Source of the DNA: UBA11400 sp964550435
Lineage (GTDB): Bacteria; Bacteroidota; Rhodothermia; Balneolales; HLUCCA01
Direction: 5' to 3'
Assembly: GCA_964550435.1 (NCBI GenBank)
Contig: CAZJZI010000008.1
Coordinates: 6,243-70,242, forward strand
Length of the DNA stretch: 64,000 nt
The translations under genes and the position numbers were made by a program. A model generated the notes under the pieces. The model made no database searches. It worked only from the letters and a program-made list of their open reading frames with translations, and had not been told where the DNA came from. Within the stretch, counting starts at the first letter, position 1; every line of letters begins with the position of its first letter. Shown in pieces: positions 44,237 to 53,277 of the stretch.

Positions 44237-45364
44237 TCATTTTCTTGATTCGCAAACCTGGACTAAATAATCTGTGTATCGAGTTGCAACCTTTTCCCAT
44301 GTAAAATTATCAAACACATACGATTTACAACTTTCCGAAAGTTCTGTTATGTCGGAGGAGAGTAATTCATTTATAACTGATGCAAACCTGGAAAAATCTC
44401 CAACGGCAATTTTATATCCGTTCTTACCGTCAGTAATTACATCTTTTATACCTTCTAAGTCAGAAGCAACAACAGGAGTTCCCAAAAGATTCGCTTCAAG
44501 CATCACTACACCAAAACCTTCCATATCTCCTGGTACAACTATGTTGGGCATGACAAACAAATCTGAGGCACAATATGAGATATTTAATACTTCATCTGGC
44601 TGTTTTCCAAGCAGATAAACACTCTTTTCTACTTTCAGATCAGCTATTGCTTTTTGAATCGACTGTCGTTCGGGTCCGTCACCAAGAATTAGATATACTA
44701 CATTATCTCCTAATCGTGGTATTACATTAGTAATAAACCATGCATGTCCCTTTCTCTTTACCAATCTACCGGTAGTCAAAATGATCTTTTTATTCTCAAG
44801 ATCCCTGCCAATGAGTCGACCTATCGATTTTCGAGCTTCTGTTTTATTACAATCGCCAACATTGAAATCATCGGGTGAGAATCCATTTGGAATTGCTACC
44901 CCTTTTTCGGGTATCATTCCACGATCAATACATGCTTGCCGAGTAGCGCGACTAACGCTTATGACCCCATCTAGTGCACTAAATATCTTGGGTACGTACT
45001 TTTGATAAAAGTAAACCGGCAATGTTACGTCCTGACCGTGGTTAATAGTGACCATAGGCACGTTGATGCGCTTTCTCAAAAAGGGTGCCAGAGCTGCCGT
45101 CACCATCGAAGAAAAAAGGACAACATCGGGTTTGAAAGCTTCTACTTTTGAAGGTAATTCAACCAGGTTTTTGAGCAAAAACTTGGTGGTAGATAATCCA
45201 ATATTACCCCATTCGGCTTCCAACTTAATGGTCTCAATAGTTACGTTTGGATTTCGTTTTAATGTTTCAACCAGTTGCAGGCTAACACGTTGCATGCCAC
45301 CCATGTTCTTCAAAGGTGCGTCAAACGGTGGATGTAAATGCGTCAAATAAAGAATCTTAAGCAT
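44237..45364 (-). CDS. GT4-family glycosyltransferase
   Basis: A 375-residue GT-B glycosyltransferase. The N-domain begins ILYLTHLHPPFDAPLKNMGGMQ; the C-domain has GRLVKRKGHAWFI, YLILGDGPERQSI and the sugar-nucleotide loop EGFGVVMLEANLLGTPVVAS (E-X7-E). It transfers an activated sugar to an unknown acceptor. It overlaps the next GT4 gene by one base, so the two act together. Near the sphingolipid-like genes, a lipid acceptor is possible; exopolysaccharide or glycolipid roles fit equally. Confidence 0.88.
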   Translation of the reverse strand: MLKILYLTHLHPPFDAPLKNMGGMQRVSLQLVETLKRNPNVTIETIKLEAEWGNIGLSTTKFLLKNLVELPSKVEAFKPDVVLFSSMVTAALAPFLRKRINVPMVTINHGQDVTLPVYFYQKYVPKIFSALDGVISVSRATRQACIDRGMIPEKGVAIPNGFSPDDFNVGDCNKTEARKSIGRLIGRDLENKKIILTTGRLVKRKGHAWFITNVIPRLGDNVVYLILGDGPERQSIQKAIADLKVEKSVYLLGKQPDEVLNISYCASDLFVMPNIVVPGDMEGFGVVMLEANLLGTPVVASDLEGIKDVITDGKNGYKIAVGDFSRFASVINELLSSDITELSESCKSYVFDNFTWEKVATRYTDYLVQVCESRK

Positions 45365-46515
45365 TACCCTCTTGTGGATTTAAACATTTCTATAGCTTCG
45401 TTATAGTTACAAACAAGTTGTGAAAAAATTTGGTCCCAGGTAAATCTGGAAGCAAACTCGATGGCGTTCCTTCCCATTTGTTTTCGTAGATTCTCGTCAT
45501 GAGATAACAATAAAATTCTGTCAATAAACTCATTCTCATCTTTTGGAGTGACCAGGAATCCGTTGTAACCATGGTCCACTAATGATCTGTTTCCCTGGGC
45601 ATTCGCAACCACAACTGGAACTCCACTGGCCTGCGCCTCAAGGGTCACATTTCCAAATGTCTCGGTAATGGAAGGGAACATAAAAACATCACTACTTGCG
45701 TAGATTCGGGCAAGATTCTCACCTTTTTGATAACCAACGAAACAAGTGTTTGGCATAGTCGACCTAAGTTCATCACCTGCTGGACCTTCACCAACTATAA
45801 CAGTTTTGATTTTAGGATTCCGTTTGTGAAGTTCATTAAATACTGCTCGGAGAGTCCTCATTTCTTTTTCCCAAACAAGTCGGGAAACAAAACTAACTAC
45901 CACATCATCTTTTTGAATACCATTATCAGTTCGCCACTCCTCATCTCTTTTCGTAGGATTAAACGCGTCAGGTTCTATACCTCTAGCCCAAATTCTGAGG
46001 CCGTCCCGAATTCCATGTTTTGCTAGCCCCGTAATCATAGATTCTGACGGGACGTACGTATGCACGCAGTTGCCGTAGAAAAAACGAAGATACGCCCACA
46101 ATGCTGGTTCAAGCAGACTCATTTTATAGTATTCCAGATAACTGGAAAAATGAGTGTGATAGGATGAGACTACTGCATAATTTCGATCTATAGAGAACAT
46201 TAATGCCTGCAAACCCGTGTAATCAGGTGTAGCTATGTGAACAAGATTTGGATTAAAATGAGCAATTTCATTCTTGATCTTATCGGTCAAACCCAATCCA
46301 ATTCTGTATTCTGCTCGCCCAGGCATAGCATAAGATGGAATAGCAATCAATTTTCCTGCATGCTTAATTGGCGGATTATCGATGGTTGGTGCAACTATTA
46401 ATACATCATGCCCATGGGACTCCAGATATCGGACAAGTCGATTTAACGTTAATGAAACACCATCCGGCACATGGTTGTAATTACCCGTTACTAATACTAT
46501 TCTGAGTTTGTTCAT
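45364..46515 (-). CDS. GT4-family glycosyltransferase, lipid-glycosyltransferase-like
   Basis: From the ATG at 46513-46515 the product is 383 residues; the longer in-frame version would run through a palindrome into the divergent gene and is rejected. N-domain: VTGNYNHVPDGVSLTLNRLV and ATPDYTGLQALMFS with a SSYHTHFSSYLEYY segment typical of the SqdX/MgtA-like GT4 branch that often uses diacylglycerol or similar lipids. C-domain: SRLVWEKEMRTL, VGEGPAGDEL and ETFGNVTLEAQASGVPVV (E-X7-E). Acceptor unknown. It is translationally coupled to the second GT4 gene. Confidence 0.88.
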   Translation of the reverse strand: MNKLRIVLVTGNYNHVPDGVSLTLNRLVRYLESHGHDVLIVAPTIDNPPIKHAGKLIAIPSYAMPGRAEYRIGLGLTDKIKNEIAHFNPNLVHIATPDYTGLQALMFSIDRNYAVVSSYHTHFSSYLEYYKMSLLEPALWAYLRFFYGNCVHTYVPSESMITGLAKHGIRDGLRIWARGIEPDAFNPTKRDEEWRTDNGIQKDDVVVSFVSRLVWEKEMRTLRAVFNELHKRNPKIKTVIVGEGPAGDELRSTMPNTCFVGYQKGENLARIYASSDVFMFPSITETFGNVTLEAQASGVPVVVANAQGNRSLVDHGYNGFLVTPKDENEFIDRILLLSHDENLRKQMGRNAIEFASRFTWDQIFSQLVCNYNEAIEMFKSTRG

Positions 46516-46529
46516 TTTAACTATGTGAA

Positions 46530-46556
46530 CACGTAAAATGATGCTTATTTTACGTG
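46530..46556. promoter_or_regulatory. Perfect inverted repeat in divergent GT4/SDR gap
   Basis: CACGTAAAAT (46530-46539) and ATTTTACGTG (46547-46556) are exact reverse complements with a seven-base centre. The site lies in the 92-base gap between divergent genes, 15 bases before the GT4 ATG, and is a good candidate operator. A TATATTTG match on the minus strand (46591-46598) may be the -7 box of the GT4 pair, without a clear -33 partner. Confidence 0.55.
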
Positions 46557-46607
46557 AAATATGAGCTCCGAAAGCGGTTTGCACAAACTTCAAATATACG
46601 AAATATT

Positions 46608-47579
46608 ATGAAAGCCTTTATTACCGGAGGAACGGGATTTATTGGGAGTCATTTGGTTGACCAACTGATCAAAGAGGGGGATCATGAACTAAGATGCATG
46701 GTCCGAAATAATGAAAAATGGCTTGAAGGAAAAGACTACAAAAAAATTACATGTGACCTTAACGATATTTCAGCACTTCAAAAAGCAATGGACGGTGTAG
46801 ATGTCGTTTTTCATCTTGCAGGTGTTGTGAAAGCAAAGGAGACACGTATTTTTGAAAGAGTAAATGTGGAAGGAACCGAAAATCTGTTGCGGGTTGCTCA
46901 AAAATTAAGTATTCCAAAAATTATCATTTCATCATCACAGGCCGCCGCTGGACCAAGTTATAATGAACCTATTTCTGAGGATGACGAAATGATGCCTGTG
47001 AGTCGTTATGGTGAGTCTAAAATGCGCATGGAGAACATGATCCATAAAATTGCTGATCAGTCACAACAAGTTACAATTATCAGACCATCATCAGTCTATG
47101 GTCCACGGGAAGAGGATATCTACACGTTTTTCAAAGTAGCTTCCAAAGGTATTTGTCCGATTATTGGTCGTGGACATGGCAAGTCGATATCTATGGCACA
47201 TGTTAATGACATTGTAGATGGGATATTGCTTGCGGCTAAACATGAGCATACTGGCGTAAGAACATATTTTTTGTCCAGTGAACGTGGTTATAACTGGCAC
47301 GAAATACGCGATGCAACATCAAATGCATTGGGCAAAAAACTATTAACGATTAATGTACCTGCCAGAATGGTGAAATCGGTCGGAAAAATTACTGAGAAAA
47401 CAGCATCATTTTTTGGCAATTATCCCGTTATGAATGAAGACAAAGCTCGTGAGATGGTTCTTTCTTGGGTATGCTCGGTAGACAGAGCCATAAAAGAATT
47501 GGGATTCAAACAAAAAATCGACTTGAACGAAGGTATTCATAACACAATAAATTGGTATAAGCGACATAACTGGCTTTAA
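46608..47579 (+). CDS. NAD-dependent epimerase/dehydratase (extended SDR)
   Basis: From the ATG at 46608 the product is 323 residues; an in-frame ATG-like start 54 bases upstream sits at the edge of the palindrome and precedes no conserved sequence. Rossmann motif: FITGGTGFIGSHLV. Active site: Ser-Ser near IIISSSQAAAG and Tyr-x3-Lys in SRYGESKMRME. Possible roles are sugar-nucleotide or lipid-linked redox. Ceramide-pathway reductase CerR of Caulobacter belongs to this fold, so a sphingolipid role is a testable idea given the neighbours; it is not shown by sequence. It heads a plus-strand run of five genes. Confidence 0.85.
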   Translation: MKAFITGGTGFIGSHLVDQLIKEGDHELRCMVRNNEKWLEGKDYKKITCDLNDISALQKAMDGVDVVFHLAGVVKAKETRIFERVNVEGTENLLRVAQKLSIPKIIISSSQAAAGPSYNEPISEDDEMMPVSRYGESKMRMENMIHKIADQSQQVTIIRPSSVYGPREEDIYTFFKVASKGICPIIGRGHGKSISMAHVNDIVDGILLAAKHEHTGVRTYFLSSERGYNWHEIRDATSNALGKKLLTINVPARMVKSVGKITEKTASFFGNYPVMNEDKAREMVLSWVCSVDRAIKELGFKQKIDLNEGIHNTINWYKRHNWL

Positions 47580-47581
47580 AC

Positions 47582-49099
47582 ATGATTAAACTCAAGGTAT
47601 TCTTTCTACTTATCGCAGGTATATTCTCAAATGATGCGATCGCACAAACAACGATAGTAGCTTCACCGCAGAGCGTTAATCGGATTCCCGATCTGATTTC
47701 AATCAGTTCAAGTGCAACACACCTTTACGTATTATCAGAATCTGATGGTTTAATTGTATATCGAACCAACACCGACACATTACAGTATATTTTCACCTCC
47801 GAAGGTATGCAGCAACGTGGTCATACTTTGGTATCAGATGTCAGATTTGCCTATCAATTTGGACAAGGAAACAGGATAACGGTGATCGAACCTACTTCCC
47901 TACTTGGTGTGTATTCGTCTACCAATTTACCAAATGACCCACTTTCAGTATCAAGGGTTGCAACGACACTATACATAGCCACTGGGTCTGGTGGACTTCT
48001 TTCGTTACCATTAGATTCTCCATCTGCTTTTGATACCGAACCTGTTATTGTAACTATTCCTGGTAATAATGCAGCTGTTATTGATCTCATTTCAGTTTCA
48101 AACAGATTCTATGCATTACTCGAAAACGGAAATCTTGCAGAGTTTTCGATCAGTGGTGACGATATCAAGTTCCTACAAATACTTGTAACTGGCATTTCAG
48201 AAGCAAAACGCCTACATCAGGTTGATGGACAGCTTCACGCCAGTGACAATCTAGGTAACCTTTACATTCTTCAATCAAGTGGCGATGCAAGATTAAAAAC
48301 CGAATTTGATTCTCCCATATCCAAAATCGATCGCTGGAATGATATTTACATTGTTCGTACAGAATCCGGACAATTATTTAGGATGGAGCCAAATGGTAGA
48401 AAAACCACATTACTTAGTGAAACGAATAATGGAAATCATTTTGCCATAGCTGATAATTCATTGTGGATTGCCACCTATGACCTTCTGGCTAGGTATACTA
48501 TTACTACTCAAAGACCAGGTACCACCGTACTAGCCAACTCCGGGCGCCTAAGTTTCAGCCCGATACCTAATCAAATCATTACAATCCCAAGAGCTGTCTT
48601 ACTTCCCTTGGAAACAAGCGGTGTAAAACCCAATGAAGTCCGATTTCAAATAGAGAGTGACGTTAATAATGCAGAAATCCGAGGCAATGGATTCTATTGG
48701 CAACCCAGTTTGAGTCAAACTGGTATTCACCAGTTTAGCATCAATGCAATTTCATCAAATGGACAAACAGTCAGGCAATCATTCACGGTAGATGTCAGAT
48801 CATTTAACTCACCGCCAAGGTTCAACCCTACAAGACCAATTACTATTTCAGTCGAGGAGAATTTTACCCTTCCAATAAAAGCAATTGACCCGGATGGCGT
48901 AGATCAGGATCTTATACGATATCACGGAGTAGATTTACCAGAAGGTTCATCGATTAGTGAAAGAACTGGAATGTTTAGCTGGACACCGGACAGAAGACAG
49001 GTTGGAGACCACGAATTCCGTGTAATTGCTACCGATCAGTTTGGTGCTGCTACTTCACAAACCGTATCCATAACTGTTCGAAACCTGAATCGAAACTAA
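47582..49099 (+). CDS. Secreted protein with propeller-like repeats and C-terminal Ig/cadherin-like domains
   Basis: A 505-residue exported protein (signal peptide 1-21, ending DAIAQ). Residues about 30-330 are repeated beta-rich units (THLYVLSESDGLIVY, TLYIATGSGGLLSLPL, SLWIATYDLLARY), consistent with a beta-propeller. Residues about 345-505 look like two putative-Ig (He_PIG/cadherin-like) domains, with FSWTPDRRQVGDHEFRVIAT. No catalytic motif and no T9SS tail are seen. It is two bases after the SDR stop and seven before mutY, so it is in the same transcript. Function unknown. Confidence 0.72.
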   Translation: MIKLKVFFLLIAGIFSNDAIAQTTIVASPQSVNRIPDLISISSSATHLYVLSESDGLIVYRTNTDTLQYIFTSEGMQQRGHTLVSDVRFAYQFGQGNRITVIEPTSLLGVYSSTNLPNDPLSVSRVATTLYIATGSGGLLSLPLDSPSAFDTEPVIVTIPGNNAAVIDLISVSNRFYALLENGNLAEFSISGDDIKFLQILVTGISEAKRLHQVDGQLHASDNLGNLYILQSSGDARLKTEFDSPISKIDRWNDIYIVRTESGQLFRMEPNGRKTTLLSETNNGNHFAIADNSLWIATYDLLARYTITTQRPGTTVLANSGRLSFSPIPNQIITIPRAVLLPLETSGVKPNEVRFQIESDVNNAEIRGNGFYWQPSLSQTGIHQFSINAISSNGQTVRQSFTVDVRSFNSPPRFNPTRPITISVEENFTLPIKAIDPDGVDQDLIRYHGVDLPEGSSISERTGMFSWTPDRRQVGDHEFRVIATDQFGAATSQTVSITVRNLNRN

Positions 49100-49106
49100 T
49101 CTGACC

Positions 49107-50195
49107 TTGGACCAGTTTCCCGATCAAGCCTTACTGGATTGGTATGACAAACAAAAACGCCCTCTTTTGTGGCGCGAGAATACGGATCCCTACCCTATTT
49201 GGGTATCTGAAGTCATGCTTCAACAAACCAGAGTAGATCAGGCAAGTCCCTTCTTTGAACGATTTATGAACCGTTTTCCCAATGTTCATGAACTTGCTGA
49301 TGCTGAGCAGCAAGAGGTACTAAAATACTGGGAAGGACTTGGATATTACTCCAGAGCAAGAAATCTACACAACGGCGCAAGACAAGTCATAAATCAGTTT
49401 GAGGGTGAAATTCCAGATTCCTGGAATGAGTTAAGAAGTATCAAAGGAATAGGCGATTATACTGCTTCAGCAATCCTGAGTATCGCATTTAACAAACCAT
49501 ATGGTGTATTGGATGGAAACGTAATTCGGGTTCTTTCTAGATATTTAAATCACGAAGGCGATGTAACAAAAACAGTAGTAAAAAAGGAACTACAATCATT
49601 TTGCAATCAAATTATACCATTGAAGCGACCTGGTGATTTTAATCAGGCAATAATGGAACTCGGCGCAACTGTTTGTACTCCAAAGAAACCAAAATGTGAG
49701 GTATGTCCTCTGAATAGCAGATGTTTGAATTCCTTCAACATCAGAAATGAGCGTATTCCATATAAACCGTGTAAACCCAAGACACCTCATCACAACATAG
49801 TTGTAGCAGTAATACTTGATCCAAAAACGAACAGAGTTCTAATTTCTAAAAGAAAGCAGGATGTCATGTTGGGTGGACTCTGGGAGTTTCCTGGAGGGAA
49901 AGTGAAGCAAGGTGAGTCCTTGCATGATGCATTAATTCGGGAGATTCACGAAGAAACCGAAATAACAGTAGAAAACATCCAAAAGCTCACAACAATTAAG
50001 CACGCTTACAGCCACTTTAAAATTACACTTACTGCTTTTGTTTGTTATCACTTCAGTGGGTATCCAAAACCTAAAGAATCAGATGAGATACGTTGGGTAA
50101 GACTAAACGAGCTTGACGAGTATCCATTCCCAAAAGCAAATTTGAAATTCATTCCACTTGTAAAAGATTACTTTTCTAATGATTTTCTTAAATAG
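49107..50195 (+). CDS. mutY: Adenine DNA glycosylase MutY
   Basis: A 362-residue repair enzyme that removes adenine mispaired with 8-oxoguanine. It has the catalytic Glu in VSEVMLQQTRVDQ, the HhH loop SIKGIGDYTASAI, catalytic Asp in VLDGNVIRVLSRY, and the [4Fe-4S] ligands in CTPKKPKCEVCPLNSRC (C-x6-C-x2-C-x5-C). The C-terminal half is a NUDIX-like 8-oxoG recognition domain (GGLWEFPGGKVKQGESLHDA). The only start in place is TTG at 49107, seven bases after the previous stop. Confidence 0.95.
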   Translation: MDQFPDQALLDWYDKQKRPLLWRENTDPYPIWVSEVMLQQTRVDQASPFFERFMNRFPNVHELADAEQQEVLKYWEGLGYYSRARNLHNGARQVINQFEGEIPDSWNELRSIKGIGDYTASAILSIAFNKPYGVLDGNVIRVLSRYLNHEGDVTKTVVKKELQSFCNQIIPLKRPGDFNQAIMELGATVCTPKKPKCEVCPLNSRCLNSFNIRNERIPYKPCKPKTPHHNIVVAVILDPKTNRVLISKRKQDVMLGGLWEFPGGKVKQGESLHDALIREIHEETEITVENIQKLTTIKHAYSHFKITLTAFVCYHFSGYPKPKESDEIRWVRLNELDEYPFPKANLKFIPLVKDYFSNDFLK

Positions 50196-50206
50196 TCGTT
50201 TCAGAA

Positions 50207-50214
50207 TAACTTTG
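50207..50214 (+). promoter_or_regulatory. Candidate -7 element for the histidine kinase gene
   Basis: TAACTTTG matches TAnnTTTG in the 52-base gap after mutY. The kinase GTG start lies 34 bases on, preceded by AAGGGA. The -33 region has only T-rich sequence, so a separate promoter is likely but not sure. Confidence 0.38.
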
Positions 50215-50247
50215 AAAGTACTATTATTTAGCGTTTAACAAGGGAAT

Positions 50248-52410
50248 GTGGATTTTATAGTGGCGACAAAAACTAAATACATATCAAATTTAAATACATT
50301 CTGGGGATCTGTTCAGTTCCGCATGTTAATTTTAGTTTTCATTGCATATGGCTGCTCTTCTGTTGCCACAGATAACCAAACGGACCAGGTTGATTCAGAT
50401 AACATTGAGGTAAAAATTACAGAAGGGCTAAAAAGAGTTAACAGTTCAATTGATGGTGCTGATTTCAATTATGCCGTAGCAGTACTTGACAGCATCACTG
50501 CACTGGCGGATTCAGCTCAAAATCAAAGTCTGAAAGCTCGTGTTGAAGTTCAACGAGGTCTCATTTTTGCCTATCAGGGACGTTATAATGACGCTATTTC
50601 TACACTAGAACAATATCTTTCTGATGCAAAAGAGCACGGTAGCATAAGTCTCCAATTCTTGTACCATATGAGGTTGGCTTCTATGTACGAACAAATCGGA
50701 GATGGTGAGAAAGCTTTGGAATATATCGACATTGCTACCTCTTTCCCCCAGGATGAACTGAATTCTAACGAAAGATTTGGAGCATTTATCACAAAAGCCT
50801 CCATATACTCAGAAAATCGGAGGTTTGCAGAATCGATTGAATTATATCAGCTAGCAATTTCAATGGCTGATACGGCAAGTAGTATATCCAAATCAAATCT
50901 GGCAATCGCTTATAATAACTTAGGATTACTTCTGCATGACCTAAGAAGGTTCGAAGAGGCACTTCTTGAATATGAAGAATCTATGAGAATAAACACTCAG
51001 ATTGAAAACAAGCTTGGTCTTTCTCAGAACCTGAACAACATGGCCAATTCTTATAAAAGCCTGGGTGACTATCAGAAATCTATAGACTTTCTATTTCAGG
51101 CTGTTGAAGTAAACAAGTCCGTTAATGCAAGTGCTTCACTAGTCCGAAACTATTATAACCTCGGAGAAACGTACATAAGTTTAGAAGAATTCGAAAATGC
51201 AGAGGACTACTTCTACATGGCTTATGACATGTCTAAACAAGCATTATTTGCTCCTGGGATTATGTACAACGCAAATGGATTGGCTAAAGTAAGTGTTGAG
51301 AAGGGCTTTCCCGGGCAGGCTATTAACTACGCAATTGAATCTTTAGAACTAGCTAAACAATCTAAAACCATTGATATAGAAGTTAGTAATTACGAAAATC
51401 TGAGTGCCGCCTATGAACAACTTAATGACTTCGAACAAGCCCTGGAATATCACAAATTGCATCAAGTTCTAAATGATTCGATAACCTTAAACCGAACTAA
51501 AAGAGATATTGAGGAAGTTCGTAGCTCGTTTCAGTTTGAGTTACTAACAAATCAGAATGCTTTACTTGAACAGCAAGTTCTTGTTTATGAGCTAAGGTCC
51601 AGAAGACAAGTACTTTACCTTGTTATACTTCTTGTCATCGTATTCTCAATTGCAACTATTCTGTTTGTGATAAACCGGAATAAAAAGAAAATCGATGTCA
51701 AAAATAATCAACTGGAGATTCTGAATAACGAAAAGGACACCCTGACAAAAGTTATCGTCCATGACCTAAGAAATCCCCTTACTGGACTACTAGGCTCGTT
51801 AGAACTACTAAAAGATGACAATTTGAATGCTGAACAAGCTGATCTTGTGAAAATTGCCTTGAGTTCTACCAAAAAAGTATCTGAAATGGTTGACGGACTG
51901 CTTGAAATATCTAGGATGAAGGATGAGCAAATCGATGATGCAATCAAGTTGACAGATATCAAATCTTTATGTCAGGAAACTATAGAACTTTTCAGACCAA
52001 AAGCTCAAATCAAGGATATAAAGATCTCCAGTCGCCTCGAGAATCTTACGCTTGTCACCCATCCACTGTACATAAGCAGAATACTAGGCAACTTACTTTC
52101 AAACTCCATGAAGTTTTCAGAAAATGGTTCTTTGGTCTATGTAGAAACAACTATTGACAAAATGAACAATCTTTGGAAGCTGAGAGTGATTGATCATGGA
52201 CCTGGGTTCACTGATTTAGACAAAGCCTCCGCATTTCAAATGTTTCAGAAGCTTTCAGCTACGCCTAAAACGGGTGAGAACTCCTCGGGATTGGGACTCT
52301 ATACAGTCCATTTACTGACAAATAAACTGGGTGGATCGGTAAGAATAGAGAACAATACACCAAAAGGTGCAGTAATAACTTGTGAATTCCCATTCACTGC
52401 CGTTCAGTAG
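50248..52410 (+). CDS. Membrane histidine kinase with TPR sensor region
   Basis: A 720-residue protein from a GTG start. An N-terminal hydrophobic segment ends IAYGCSS, which resembles a lipobox or a signal anchor. Residues about 60-415 are tetratricopeptide repeats (AIAYNNLGLLLHDLRRFEEALLEYEES, AAYEQLNDFEQALEYH). One membrane helix (VLYLVILLVIVFSIATILFVI, about 455-475) precedes a coiled coil and the kinase core. His505 in VIVHDLRNPLTG is the phospho-site; the ATP-binding N, G1 and G2 boxes are LGNLLSNSMKFSENG, DHGPGF and SSGLGLYTVH. No response regulator is adjacent. The TPRs should face the periplasm. Confidence 0.9.
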   Translation: MDFIVATKTKYISNLNTFWGSVQFRMLILVFIAYGCSSVATDNQTDQVDSDNIEVKITEGLKRVNSSIDGADFNYAVAVLDSITALADSAQNQSLKARVEVQRGLIFAYQGRYNDAISTLEQYLSDAKEHGSISLQFLYHMRLASMYEQIGDGEKALEYIDIATSFPQDELNSNERFGAFITKASIYSENRRFAESIELYQLAISMADTASSISKSNLAIAYNNLGLLLHDLRRFEEALLEYEESMRINTQIENKLGLSQNLNNMANSYKSLGDYQKSIDFLFQAVEVNKSVNASASLVRNYYNLGETYISLEEFENAEDYFYMAYDMSKQALFAPGIMYNANGLAKVSVEKGFPGQAINYAIESLELAKQSKTIDIEVSNYENLSAAYEQLNDFEQALEYHKLHQVLNDSITLNRTKRDIEEVRSSFQFELLTNQNALLEQQVLVYELRSRRQVLYLVILLVIVFSIATILFVINRNKKKIDVKNNQLEILNNEKDTLTKVIVHDLRNPLTGLLGSLELLKDDNLNAEQADLVKIALSSTKKVSEMVDGLLEISRMKDEQIDDAIKLTDIKSLCQETIELFRPKAQIKDIKISSRLENLTLVTHPLYISRILGNLLSNSMKFSENGSLVYVETTIDKMNNLWKLRVIDHGPGFTDLDKASAFQMFQKLSATPKTGENSSGLGLYTVHLLTNKLGGSVRIENNTPKGAVITCEFPFTAVQ

Positions 52411-52424
52411 CTTAAGACACAAAG

Positions 52425-53267
52425 ATGCCAACACGCTATAGAACGGTATCAAAAAGACGTCTTTTGGAATTAAAACCTTACCTTGATTCACTCAACGATA
52501 AGGTAGAAATACCAGATTACATCCATAGTGACCCGGTCAGTTTCATGCATGCGTTTACTGATCCACGTGACCAATTAATCGCTGGTTTTTTTGCCGCTAT
52601 CATGGCCTGGGGACGTCGCGACATAGTGATCGCCAAGGTATCTGATTTAATCGAAAGAATGAATCACAAACCCTACGAGTTTGTCACACAATTTGATGAT
52701 ACTTCAGCTCAAAGATTAGTAGGCTTTAAACATCGCACTTTTACTGCAGATGATGTTTATTGGCTAATTCGAATACTAAAGAATATCCACACCGATTTTG
52801 ATTCATTCGAGGCTTTTTGGAGGCATTGTTATAATAAGGCTAATACTTCAGATGTCCATTTTATGGATGTTTTTCACGATGAATTTTTTAGTCAAATACC
52901 GGAAACACCTCAAAGATCAAGAAAACACATCGCTGATAAACGCAAGAAAAGCACCTGTAAAAGACTATTTTTATTCTTAAGATGGGCGGTGCGAGATAAC
53001 AGTCCTGTCGATTTAGGAATTATGAATGCTATCCCAAAATCTGAGCTTAGAATCCCTTTTGATGTTCATGTTGCCAGACAAGCACGCATTCTGGGATTAC
53101 TAGGCCGTAAACAAAATGACTGGGTTGCATTGGATGAACTTCACAATCGGTTGTTGTTGCTGGATCCAGAAGATCCAGCCCGATACGACTACGCACTTTT
53201 TGGTATAGGGGTCCTGAAGATTCCGATTCCAGAAGAATTTATAATAAATAAAGTAGTTGATGGTTGA
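52425..53267 (+). CDS. TIGR02757 family protein (DUF2400)
   Basis: A 280-residue cytoplasmic protein matching the TIGR02757 family: DPVSFMHAFTDPRDQLIAGFFAAIMAWGRRD-like start region, then WAVRDNSPVDLGIM and PFDVHVARQARILGLL. The family has HhH-GPD-like helical features in its C-terminal half but no proven activity. It is 14 bases after the kinase gene, and mutY is two genes upstream, so a repair link is possible but not shown. It is convergent with hutG. Confidence 0.85.
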   Translation: MPTRYRTVSKRRLLELKPYLDSLNDKVEIPDYIHSDPVSFMHAFTDPRDQLIAGFFAAIMAWGRRDIVIAKVSDLIERMNHKPYEFVTQFDDTSAQRLVGFKHRTFTADDVYWLIRILKNIHTDFDSFEAFWRHCYNKANTSDVHFMDVFHDEFFSQIPETPQRSRKHIADKRKKSTCKRLFLFLRWAVRDNSPVDLGIMNAIPKSELRIPFDVHVARQARILGLLGRKQNDWVALDELHNRLLLLDPEDPARYDYALFGIGVLKIPIPEEFIINKVVDG

Positions 53268-53277
53268 CACAACATAT

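Noticed and set aside
46516..46593. Upstream extension of the GT4 gene by 26 codons
   Set aside because: It covers the palindrome and the divergent promoter region; the ATG at 46513-46515 begins the GT-B fold correctly.
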